A stretch of DNA of 64,000 nucleotides from Mytilus californianus (taxonomy: Eukaryota; Mollusca; Bivalvia; Mytilida; Mytilidae). A program made the translations under genes and the position numbers. Shown here piece after piece: positions 36,601 through 45,150 of the stretch. The notes below the pieces were generated by a model. That model saw only the letters and a list, made by a program, of their open reading frames with translations. It did no database searches and was not told the DNA's origin. Location: contig NW_026262734.1 of NCBI RefSeq assembly GCF_021869535.1, positions 75,826,339 to 75,890,338 of the forward strand, given 5' to 3'. Position 1 is the stretch's first letter; each line of letters opens with the position of its first letter.

Positions 36601-39600
36601 AATCTATAATATGAAATTAAACAGACCTAGAAAAATCTAATTGCACGAGTTCACCTCTATTTATATCTATACTTATGTTTATATCGCTTATATAACCATC
36701 GGAGGTCTTTGGAGGTCAACTTGATAGTTAATTAGGTGGTGTCTAGACTAAAATACACACGAAACAAAGCTACATATTCTCGAGCCCATGCCCTGTAAAT
36801 TGTTTATTTTAGACCTTTTATAATTTGGATAAATGTTTTACATTGTTATAAATCAAATATGAGAATTTGAGTCAAATCGGTGAACATGAATTTGACAGCT
36901 AGTGCCCCTTTAAAAAGTCCAATTTTGCCGATATAGTTAGTAGACTGTCACTCTTCATAGGAGTGATTGCCCTTAAATGAGGATTTTTTTTTTACCCTCT
37001 TTTGTTTTTTTGAGCAAAAACTAAAGAAGATAGAGAGAAACTAAACAGACTAAAAGATAAGTAATACAAGATCAACAAAATAGAGATTTTTGTCATGGTC
37101 TGTTTAATGTATTTTGTCTACAATGTTGGAGAGTGTCCTTTATTTGATATGCACATAGACCAAGGTGAGCGACACAGGCTCTAAAGAGCCTCTAGTTCTT
37201 ACCAAAATGGAGTAGCAGAGGTGAGACTTAGATGTGCTATTTACAGCATCAACAATGTTTAAATTTGTGATTAGGTCAGTTATTAAGAAGAACCTGCGGC
37301 TCTTTTCACAAAAAATCTTAAGAGTAAAAATACTCGTAAGTCATACACATTTCAGTATAACTTACGATCAATATTAATCGTAAGATTTTTTTGTGAAAAG
37401 AGTCGCAGAACTCTATTGATATATTGTAGGGAGTTGTTTTTCCATTGGCTTATCTTATTTCCATTGATTATGAGATTATTATGCCCTGTCCATTGAAACA
37501 TGTTACATAGGATAGACATATAACATACTTTGAATTATGTAATTTCAATGTGCATGACACCAGCTTTTGGAATAAACTTTATTAGGTATATGTACATGTA
37601 TTTGAAACTAATAATCATTTTTAATAGACACTATGAGTGTCTCTTGTTGCAGGAAGGTTGCAGATTTAATTTAAGATGTGAGGTCAATATTATCTAAAAT
37701 ATTAAAATTATAATTTGCTTCTTCTCCACCATGTACGTGACATCTAGAAGTAAGAGTAAGAACAGGTTGACTAGGAATTGGAAATGAAATGTCTTAAGAG
37801 GATGATATTTTTCCTTGTGGTCTATAACCTTGTAATGTAGCAAGTTAAAAACAGACTTAGCATGTTTGTCTAGTACAAAGCAAGTTTTATAATCCTATTA
37901 TATTAATATGTTATTGTCCGGATTTGCATGTAATAATGACCGCTGGACTTTAAGGAGCAGTGGATTAATAATTTTATGCCTAAACTCTGCAATAGAAAGA
38001 TAGCTTTATTGACAATAGAGTTAAAACTTGTAAAAAAGGATAATATCACAACAACAAAAAATTTGCCATTACTAATTACCGAAAAACAAATTACAATTAG
38101 ATTCATTGATGATGATTTCTTGATCATGAACATAATATTATTATTACAGATTGGAGGGTTATCCTACATACCTGATGTTGTTGTTTGCTGGAGGTTTACA
38201 ATATCCTGTAAGTGCACTTACAATGTAACATGATATAATATAATTCAAGGTTACTACTATACAAACTGGAACTCCTGCTAAGGATTTCATTTGTGATAGG
38301 CCATTTTAAAAAACTTCATATTTGAAAATTTCAGTGTATGAAATAAACCATGTTGAAATATCCAGCAAATGATAAATTTTCATTGTTCCTGTTAAGAGTT
38401 TTATTTTATAACTGTTTTAAACTAGAGATATTGATCTATTAAAGCTTTTGCATTTTTTCTGCTCTTTTCCAGTGGCAGTCTAAATTTCCCTCATTTTGGG
38501 TTGCCCATTTTGTGGTACCTATATCTAGTGTATATTGTCAGTTCATTCACCACAGGAGTTGTCACCCTTTAATGATGATGATTTTTTTACCCTTTTTCAT
38601 ACTTTTGGCAAAAACTTTAGTAGAGCAAGTTTAAACAACATAAATGATCAGCAAAATAGAGAATTTTAGTCATGAATTATATTCTAGTCTATAATGATGG
38701 AGAGTGGCCATTGTTGAAGATGGTTATAAACTCAGGTGAGCAACAAAGGCTCTTTAGAACCTCTAGTTTAAATTTTGGTATGAAATGAAGTAGGGTGATG
38801 TAAAAGTTTATGTCCTATCTGTTTGTATTTTGTATCTTTACTTTAACATACTTTCAGAAAACCTGTGCTGCAGCTGGATGGATGTGGATTTTAGGAAAAG
38901 TTGCTTATGCATATGGTTACTATAGTGATGGTATGTTCTATTTTTAGATTATCTGAACAATACTCACAACCTTCATAATCTATATATAGGAGACCAAACT
39001 TGGTAGAATTGTTTGTGATTTTGACCAGTATTTATTCACCTAGATTTGGTCAGTTTGATACAGTCATTGTGATTGTGTTTATACATTTGTGTAAACTAGA
39101 ATCTAGGATTTATACAGATCAACTAGGATGTAAATACAGACTCCTGTAAACAAGAATATAATAAACTAAAAATAACTGAAAAACACACAACATACAAGCA
39201 TTAAATATATGTTAGCTGTTAAAAAATAAATTAAATAGATCCTATCCCTGAAAATAGAATGCTTGGTTATTTTTTCTGTAAGGTAATTTCGAAAAAACCA
39301 AAAGTCTATTCTTAAGATTATGCTTTTCTTTGAAAAATTATATAATTATATGTTGCTGACTTGAATATTGGTCTCTGTCATGTCTGTGCAGATAAAGTCA
39401 TCTGTTTGGAGAAATCCTATCAGAAAGGACTACAAAATAGATAGCTGGAATGTCACCTTAAATTATTTATTATATTCTCTAAAGCTTCCTATCTGAACTC
39501 AAAGATTTGTAGGGAAATCGAATTTTTATGCCCCCGCCGTAGCGGAGGGGGCATTAAGTGTTACCCTTGTCAGTACGTCCCCAAATTTGGTTTCCGTTCT

Positions 39601-40152
39601 CTAACTTTAGTTTGCCTCAACCAAATGTTATGAAACTTATACACAATGCTTATTACCACAAAACACAGATCAAGTTTGAAAAAATGTGGCGTACTTTTAC
39701 CGTTATTGAGTTATGCCCCTTTATAAATGGAAAAATTGATAAATCTGTCATTTCCATTTTCTAACTTTAGTTTGCCTAAAACCAAATGTTATGAAACTGA
39801 TACACAATGCTTATAATCACAAAATGGTCTTAACTACGTGAATCCTGCATCTGTATGTGGAAGTTGACTCATGCATATTTACAAGCGGGGGCATCTGTGG
39901 CCTATAGACACATTCTCCATTTATCTTCTTCTGTTTTCTATTTACACTAAAATTGCTTTCAATTTTGAAGAGATATTTAAAAACCTAATATATAAAATGA
40001 TGAAATTGATTAAAAGATCAATGTGTTGTTCTGCAGATTTAAAGAACAGACGGTATGGACAGTTTGGTTATATTGGTTTGTTTACTATGTTGGGTTGTAC
40101 CATTGGATTTGGTGTTCGACAGTTAGGATGGTTACCTAGACATTGCCACTAA
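27546..40152 (+). CDS. MGST3: MGST3a: microsomal glutathione S-transferase 3 (MAPEG family), exons 1b-5
   Basis: The product is an integral membrane enzyme of the endoplasmic reticulum that, in its family, conjugates glutathione to lipid electrophiles or reduces lipid peroxides. Coding joins: 27546-27671, 31892-31956, 38150-38207, 38858-38930, 40037-40152, giving 145 residues (about 150 is usual). All introns are GT...AG. Family signatures in order: KEYGYV-type N-terminus with first membrane helix and ARKKYK (about 35-40), FNCVQRVHQNTLEGYP across exons 2-3 (the Asn and Glu align with glutathione-contacting residues of leukotriene C4 synthase), AYAYGYYS in exon 4 (the aligned tyrosines), LKNRRYG at the exon 5 start and a C-terminal RQLGWLP. 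Exon 1a (27362-27487) can replace exon 1b. A paralogue with the same intron phases is at 52498-59354. The identification is by recognition and not by a search, but the motif order is strong. Confidence 0.92.
28012..28546 (+). mobile_element. HINE-like element with 13-bp TIR TAGTCCCCTACCG
   Basis: Begins TAGTCCCCTACCGACGAAGT, can form a hairpin with TCGAAGGGGACT, then has a GTCY tract (28055-28080) and three imperfect units of about 155-160 bp with TTGAAGATATTGA and AGTTACAGATCAAGTT. It ends in CGGTAGGGGACTA, the exact reverse complement of the start. It lies in MGST3a intron 1. Frames inside are repeat-derived. Confidence 0.75.
28778..29557 (+). mobile_element. HINE-like element (TTTTTATGCCCC family), copy in MGST3a intron 1
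   Basis: Starts TTTTTATGCCCCTGTGGTAG with a hairpin to GAAGGGGGCA, then GTCCGTCTGTAC and four imperfect units of about 160 bp, each with CTCTAACTTTAGTTTGCCTC and ATGAAACTTATACACAATGC. It ends in AGCGGGGGCATCATCTGTGT. The frames on both strands through the units are repeat-derived. Confidence 0.75.
29563..30400 (+). mobile_element. HINE-like element (GCGGTCGTATATTGG family)
   Basis: Starts TTTTTGCGGTCGTATATTGG directly after the preceding element, then has units with AATAACTTTAGTTTAAGTGT and GGAATTAGGGGCCAAAA, two T/G-rich tracts with G runs at about 30023-30037 and 30089-30102, and a 3' module with CCCAACTGTTCAGGGTT and GCGGTCGTATCCAGCTGCGC. The 3' module is shared with the TATACGCCCG family. 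Confidence 0.65.
30401..31359. other. MGST3a intron 1, unassigned part
   Basis: No repeat family or exon recognised. A 74-codon open frame at 30713-30937 has no family features. Confidence 0.4.
31360..31600 (-). repeat. GTTGTCTCATTGG family, minus copy in MGST3a intron 1
   Basis: Inverted relative of 14560-14740 and parallel to 7278-7560. It shares the complement of the tail and, at its far end, CTGACTTGGGACAGGCACGT. Confidence 0.65.
31892..31956 (+). CDS. MGST3: MGST3a exon 2
   Basis: Encodes YPTLYSADNEKFNCVQ and RVHQN plus two bases of Thr. Acceptor TTATTTCAG, donor GTAAGT. Contains the conserved RxHQN signature. Confidence 0.92.
32793..32872. repeat. Hairpin element 1 (GCAGTGTAAGGGAG arms)
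   Basis: Arms 32793-32822 and 32842-32872 pair over about 30 bp with a single 1-nt bulge. The loop is about 19 nt. Confidence 0.85.
32901..32976. repeat. Hairpin element 2 (GCAGTGTAAGGGAG arms)
   Basis: Arms 32901-32928 and 32948-32976 pair over about 28 bp with two or three differences. Same arm sequence as the hairpin 28 bp upstream, with a different loop. Confidence 0.85.
33060..35550. repeat. Satellite-like array, 127-137-bp units, with a 0.92-kb higher-order repeat
   Basis: About 19 units, each with a GGGTCCAAAATTAAACT-type box, GATTTCAACAAAAATTGAAT, GGGGTTCTTTGATATGCTGA and ATTTAGATTTTT. Spacing between boxes alternates among about 126, 127 and 135-137 bp. The segment near 33480-33960 recurs nearly unchanged about 921 bp later (34400-34890), so roughly seven units form a higher-order repeat. 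Long minus-strand frames with KSKYMVRFSISKNPIYSIF-type repeats exist because many units are a multiple of 3 long; I do not call them genes. Confidence 0.9.
35740..36255 (+). mobile_element. 3' half of a TTTTTATGCCCC-family HINE-like element
   Basis: Three units with TTTGCCTCAACCAAATGTTA, ending AGCGGGGGCATCATCTGTGT. The 5' end is missing and replaced by the CCAACTGTTCAGGGTT module. Confidence 0.7.
36568..36600 (+). mobile_element. Solo 5' end of a TTTTTATGCCCC-family element
   Basis: Only the terminal hairpin region, with GCCCCCGCCGTAGCGGAGGG, is present. The downstream sequence is unrelated. Confidence 0.7.
37294..37408. repeat. 115-bp imperfect palindrome (MITE-like) in MGST3a intron 2
   Basis: Left arm CTGCGGCTCTTTTCACAAAA and right arm TTTTGTGAAAAGAGTCGCAG pair with one mismatch. 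The central part pairs partly through ACTTACGAT/ATCGTAAG-type words. Confidence 0.8.
38150..38207 (+). CDS. MGST3: MGST3a exon 3
   Basis: Completes Thr and encodes LEGYPTYLMLLFAGGLQYP, the second membrane helix. Acceptor TTATTACAG, donor GTAAGT. Ends in phase 0. Confidence 0.92.
38540..38765 (+). mobile_element. 3' end fragment of the CTCACCTGGCCC family
   Basis: Matches 36940-37197 in diverged form: TGAGGATTTTTTTACCC-like start, ATCAGCAAAATAGAGA, and an end with CAGGTGAGCAACAAAGGCTC and CTCTAGTTT. It lies in MGST3a intron 3. Confidence 0.7.
38858..38930 (+). CDS. MGST3: MGST3a exon 4
   Basis: Encodes KTCAAAGWMWILGKV and AYAYGYYSD plus one base. Acceptor ACTTTCAG, donor GTATGT. Contains the conserved YAYGYY. 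Confidence 0.92.
39522..39925 (+). mobile_element. Short HINE-like element (TTTTTATGCCCC family) in MGST3a intron 4
   Basis: Both ends are present: TTTTTATGCCCCCGCCGTAG with a hairpin at the start and AAGCGGGGGCATCTGTGGCC near the end. Only about two core units remain, so it is a contracted copy of the type at 28778. Confidence 0.8.
40037..40152 (+). CDS. MGST3: MGST3a exon 5, with stop codon
   Basis: Encodes D, LKNRRYGQFGYIGLFTML and a tail ending RQLGWLPRHCH, then TAA at 40150-40152. The exon runs on 8 more bases to a donor at 40161, so an intron lies in the 3' UTR. Confidence 0.9.
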
Positions 40153-40627
40153 AGATCAAGGTAAATGAATATCTTAAATACAAAATCATTTTATTGCTTT
40201 TTCATTATCTTATTCTTAACCATTCAAAAACATCCACACCTCTCCCAAACATTCAAGTTTTGTATGCCACTTCACAAGTATAATAAGGCATAGTTGCCTG
40301 TGCATTCTTGAAATATTGGTTTTAAGTTAATGTTCAGAAATCAATGACTTTTCAACTCTCAAGGCACTTTTTCCTTAACAGTAAACAAACCTTAGGTAAC
40401 AGTAGTTCAAGATCTTAAAATCCTGTGAAATTTTTTTATTCTTTTTTTTCCTAAGATTTCAAATTACCTACAATGTATTACCTTCTTTCATGCCATATTT
40501 GCATCTTTAGATGAAGGCACACATTTTATTTCCCCTTGTCATGAAATGTTCTGTCAGACATCTTTCTACGATGTCATTTGTCACTAAATCATAAATGACC
40601 TTCCATTTATCAATTATGTGTATAAAT

Positions 40628-41973
40628 AGACCACTTTCGAGCAAGGCTTCCAAAACGGTCATATATGCCGGACATTTGTATAATGTTCGGTAAAAGTCTG
40701 GCTGGGCAAAGCATGAAACGGTCATCTACTTTTTAGTTTTCAAGGCTTTTAAGAGACGGTCATTTTAAACATAATTCGCGATCTTTTTGACCCAATGTTT
40801 TGCCTTTAACAGCCACACATTTCCGGTCATAAAAGTAACATGATCATTAAGTACTATCAAAACAACCCCTACTTTAATACCTTCTCATTTTAATCAAGGC
40901 TAATTAGTTGTCGAACAGCTGAAATTTACCTGTTCAGGTGACAGGTAAACTATTTTGAACCGGACATTGATCAGTCTATTCAAAGTTATTTTCTTACATT
41001 TCAGCGGTTTGCATCTAATTAATTTAGTCAAAAAGATTTAAATTATCAGAAATACGTTTACAAATATGATTTGATCAAAAAATTAAAAAGGTGAAAATGA
41101 AAAATCGTCATAACCATGTTGTTTGAACTAGAGACATGTCTCTGTTAGAACTAGTACACGTGTGCGCAGGTGTTTAATTTAATTATGCATCCTAATTTCT
41201 TCAAAAAATGCTTAAATTGTCATTGATACCTTTATCTCACGTTTATTTCGAATATTTTCTTGAAGAAATAAAGTAGAAAGAGCTACTTCCACTCATTGAC
41301 GCTTTGCAAACGTACACGGAATTTACGTATCCATCTCTGGTCCATGTTTTACCATTGTCAAGATAACATCGGGTATATTAGATTTAAAAACGAATGATGC
41401 ACTGCCAATTTAACAGTTTACGTCAGAACTTCGATTTTGAATCAAAGAAAGTTTAATATCGTTTTTTTTTTTAATGTCAATATCATTGGGATGGCCAACT
41501 GGGCAACTGATTACCATAATTGACTTTTGTTTGTTTAGTCTTAAGGGATTAAAATCGGGATAATATATAAAATGTCCGGCTGGCTAAAAATAATTTTGGA
41601 AGCCCTGCTTTCGAGTTCTTTTCATTTCCGTCAAAAACTTTGGTTTTAGTTAACATCATTCGTGCGTTGAGGGGCATCGTCACTTCCTTCCCATGTTGAG
41701 CGAGCGATAGAAAAAATATGATGCTATATTGCACGAATAATTCGGCAAATTAAATTCTTATAATTGATAATCAGCACTGCTGTCATTAGGGAATTGTGAT
41801 TAAGTACCTACAGAACAACCATTATTTCTAGTTTATCCTGCATAATGACAATCACGAAGATGCTTGATGAACTTAAATAGTGCAGGGATACAGGCAGTCC
41901 ACTCTATCTGGAAAATGAAATCATAAAGGCGCCCATGATTGTCGAAGTGAAGGACGTAACTCGAAAGTGGTCT
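40628..41973. mobile_element. Candidate TIR element in the MGST3a 3' UTR intron
   Basis: AGACCACTTTCGAG at 40628-40641 is the exact reverse complement of 41960-41973. A second inverted pair lies inside: GCAAGGCTTCCAAAA near 40641 and TTTTGGAAGCCCTGC near 41596, each next to CCGGACAT or its complement. I found no clear target-site duplication and no coding region. Confidence 0.5.
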
Positions 41974-42093
41974 TTTGGCTTTGCTAATTGTTAAGTTGAC
42001 ATTCTGTTGAACAACTGCGCTATGTTTAATTAAGACCCTAAAAATTTGAGATCATTAATAACCATTTACCTTTATGTTATTGTATACTTTCAG

Positions 42094-42910
42094 GTTTGAT
42101 TGTCTTCCTGATATTGAAGAAACAAGAGAGATATTTTACATGAACAATCAAATTATTTACAACTCTATTTATATATCACTGTAAATAACATACTTCCACT
42201 TTTATACTGAGCTCATGTGCAAGCACAGCTGACAATTTTTTTCTACCAGGGCTTCAAATATGTAAAGTTTTGTTGCTGGGAATTTGCCAATTCCATTAGG
42301 AATTGTTCAATTTATGTTTCTATTAATAATTTTACATCTTCAAAAACTGGAGTGATGACATGTTATCCATACAAAATGGCTTTTCATACAAAATTTGATG
42401 AATTGAGTTGGGGAAAACTGATATTGGGTCAATTTGGGATTGGGTAAAAATCTGTTAAAGAAATGATCTTTTATGGAAATTTTTTGTGTATCATTAAAGA
42501 CACACACTTATATAATTATTTACTAGGTTTTGATAGGATTTCTCATTTTGAGTTAATTATAATTCATTTTTTACTGTTTTCTTTTTTTTTCAAAAGAAGG
42601 CAAAGCTTGAAATAGAATTTATGGTTTTTCTTTTTAAATGAAGCTAAATAGTTTAGTATATTTATTGATAAGCATTTTTATGGGAAATGTGCAAAAACTT
42701 AGTTGAAGCCTTGAAGTTGAACTGATGTGTTTCAGTGAGGCTCGGTATAATTGCAAGACATTTCTTTTTATTTATATTTCATTTTGGAGAGTAAGACTAT
42801 ATTTTGTAAGCCTGTGTTTTGTCTTATTTTTTAGTGCCATGCTTTTTGAAGATATATACATCTTATGAATTTTGTTTTGTTAAGTAGAAAAATAAATGTA
42901 GCAAAGAGTT
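42094..42910 (+). other. MGST3: MGST3a 3' UTR exon 6 with poly(A) signal
   Basis: Acceptor TACTTTCAG ends at 42093. The start GTTTGATTGTC aligns with exon 6 of MGST3b at 59317. An AATAAA at 42891-42896 follows TTTGTTAAGTAGAAA, a context also present in MGST3b. The end is approximate. Confidence 0.75.
42891..42896 (+). terminator. Poly(A) signal AATAAA of MGST3a
   Basis: Hexamer in the same local context (TTGTTAAGTAGAAA upstream) as the MGST3b signal at 60570. Confidence 0.7.
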
Positions 42911-43149
42911 TATCTGCCTTTTGTTTACATTTTAGATTCAAGCTATTCCACAGAATATATCACTAAAATATGAACATTCAGATGTATACAATCTGACTAC
43001 AATACAATAACAACATACTTTATGGGCAATCGATGAACTTTGATTCAGCAGGGATACATGAAATATAAAGTCAACATTTGAATATCTACTTCACAGCAAT
43101 AAAGACCCTGACAGTGTTCCTGGTAAACAATATAGTTAAAATGCAATTA

Positions 43150-43345
43150 AAACAAGAATTAAAACAACAATATACAAAAAAGATACCAAACTCCTAGGTA
43201 AATTCAAAAAGGGGAAGTTCATACAAACTGACAAAATCAAAAGTTAGACTTTATCAACCAACTGAACAAATGGAAAACAACTGATCTGAATTGGTACAGG
43301 CATTTTCTGAAGAACATTGTGGGTTAAAATCGGTTATTCTTTATC
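43150..43345 (-). repeat. Fragment of the Penelope-like element tail
   Basis: Contains diverged forms of the words found at 49850-49990: an AAAGGGGAAGTTCAT-like piece, CAACTGAACAAATGGAAAAC, CTGATCTGAATTGGTACAGG and GTGGGTTAAA. Low identity. Confidence 0.45.
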
Positions 43346-43493
43346 ACATGTCACCACTGCATCTAGTACCTGGCTGTTTCACTACTTAAAGGGACACTAG
43401 ATATAATTTAGACAGAGAATTAAAATAAGATTTTTTTTGGCTTCAAACATTTATAAAATAGGAATATCAAAATAATATTTCCTTATAAGTAGT

Positions 43494-45150
43494 GCATCTG
43501 GTTCAATTTTTGCCTCCCCTTGACAGCCAAAAAGCGAGACATAGGTATGCTGTTTCCAGCGGCGGCATCAACAATGTATTAGTTTGTGATTAGGTCTAGT
43601 TTGTGCCCGAACTTTGTGGTGAACCACTAGTGGTAGGTCAATGATATTTGGTATGCAGTTGAATTAGCATTGGTGCATCTCATTTCCATGGAGATTATTT
43701 GGCACTGCTTCCTTAGTCATGGTCTATTGACTTTGAAACTTTTGCTTAGTTTACATGTATTATTTTGTGGTTAGGTAAGTTTATTGGGAATCACTAGTAA
43801 TAGGTCAAAAATATTTGGTATGTAGTTGTATAAGCATTTGCATACCTCACTTCCATGGATATTATTTGGCCCCGCCCCCTCAGTGACTTTGAAACTTTGC
43901 TTAGTTTACATGTATTAATTTGTGATTAGATCAGTTTAAGATGAACCACTAATGTTAAGTGTATGATATTTGGTATGCAAATGTATTGGCATTTGCAACT
44001 CTCATTTCCATGGATATGATATAGCCCCAACCCCTCATCATGGTTCATTGACTTTAAAACTTTTGCATAAAATGTATTGGCATTTGCAACTCTCATTTCC
44101 ATGGATATTATATAGCCCCAACCCCTCATCATGGTTCATTGACTTTAAAACTTTTGCATAGTTTACTAGTTAATGTTTGTGTTAAGGTTTGTTTAAAGGG
44201 AAGGACTTATGATAAGTCAATGGTATTTGGTATGCAGTTGTATTAGCATTGGCACATCTCATTTCCATGGAGATTGTTTAGCCATGTACCTTCAGTCATG
44301 CTTCATTGACTGAATATTTGCATAACTTGCATATTGAAGTATTGCTGTTTTAATTTCAACATTTGCATTATCAAAATTACAAAAAGGCGAGACATATCTC
44401 TGTGTTTACAGTTTATTAAGTGGGTTTTCCAAAGCTAAAAATCAAGTTATCAAATAGGTGAAGTAAGGCGTGTGGGCGGTAAGCAGCGGGTTGGCAGCTG
44501 CTCCATGCAATAATATATAACACTCAACCAATGCTTTTCAAATTTTGAAATGTTGATGCTAATAACAAAATGACAAAATGGAGGACAGGTTCAACATACA
44601 ATTTTTAACTTTACCTTTCAAGAGTTATTGTCCTTGATACATCGGAAAATGGCTCTTTATGTTGTTTCCGTTTAATAACTTACAAATCCTTCTACCAAGG
44701 GTTTTTTAATTATAATATGTTGTTACTGATGAGAAAATGGATGTCCACTTCGATATTGACATTATTTACTTTTACGGTTCAGGTAGTTGTGGTTCTTGAT
44801 CTATTGGAAAATGGCACTTTATATCGTTCCTTTCAATTACTTATAAAACACCGGACCAATGCTTTTAAAATTATGATATGTTTTTACTGATGAAAAATTG
44901 GAGGTCAAGTTTTATATCTATGATATTCACTTTTGAGGTTTAGAAGTTATGGTTCTTGATCGATTGAAAAATGGCAGTTTATGTCTTTTCTGTGCAATGA
45001 CTTAAGAACCGTTTAACCAATCATATTTTAATTTTAATATTGTTTTACTAATGACAAAATGGTGGTAAAGATCGATATTGGTGATTTTTCAATTTTAGCG
45101 TTCAGGAGTTGTGATCCTTGATAGAATAAAAAAATAGGCATAGAATGTTG
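43494..45150 (+). mobile_element. Decayed tandem-repeat element (GGCGAGACATA family)
   Basis: A first block (about 43620-44290) has four to five imperfect units around TATTTGGTATGCAGTTG and CTCATTTCCATGGA. A word AAAAAGGCGAGACATA stands at 44381, with a related AAAAAGCGAGACATAGGTAT at about 43530. A second block (44500-45130) has about four units of roughly 160 bp with ACCAATGCTTTTAAAATTAT and GATGAAAAATTGGAGG. This resembles the other HINE-like cores but has no clear GTCY tract. Confidence 0.5.

Larger units (their letters stand above)
31989..37197 (+). mobile_element. Composite HINE-like locus with CTCACCTGGCCC and AGAGCCTCTAGTT ends
   Basis: The left end forms a hairpin (CTCACCTGGCCC AAT GGGCCAAGTGAG). 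The right end, near 37165-37197, has GGTGAGCGACACAGGCTCTA and a hairpin in AGGCTCTAAAGAGCCT. Between the ends lie pieces of other families: a GCGATCGTATATTGG start at 32391, a large satellite array, a CCAACTGTTCAGGGTTCGAC module at about 35690, the 3' half of a TTTTTATGCCCC element at 35740-36255 and a lone 5' end of that family at 36568-36600. It fills most of MGST3a intron 2. The outer ends may belong to one original element with later insertions. Confidence 0.6.
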
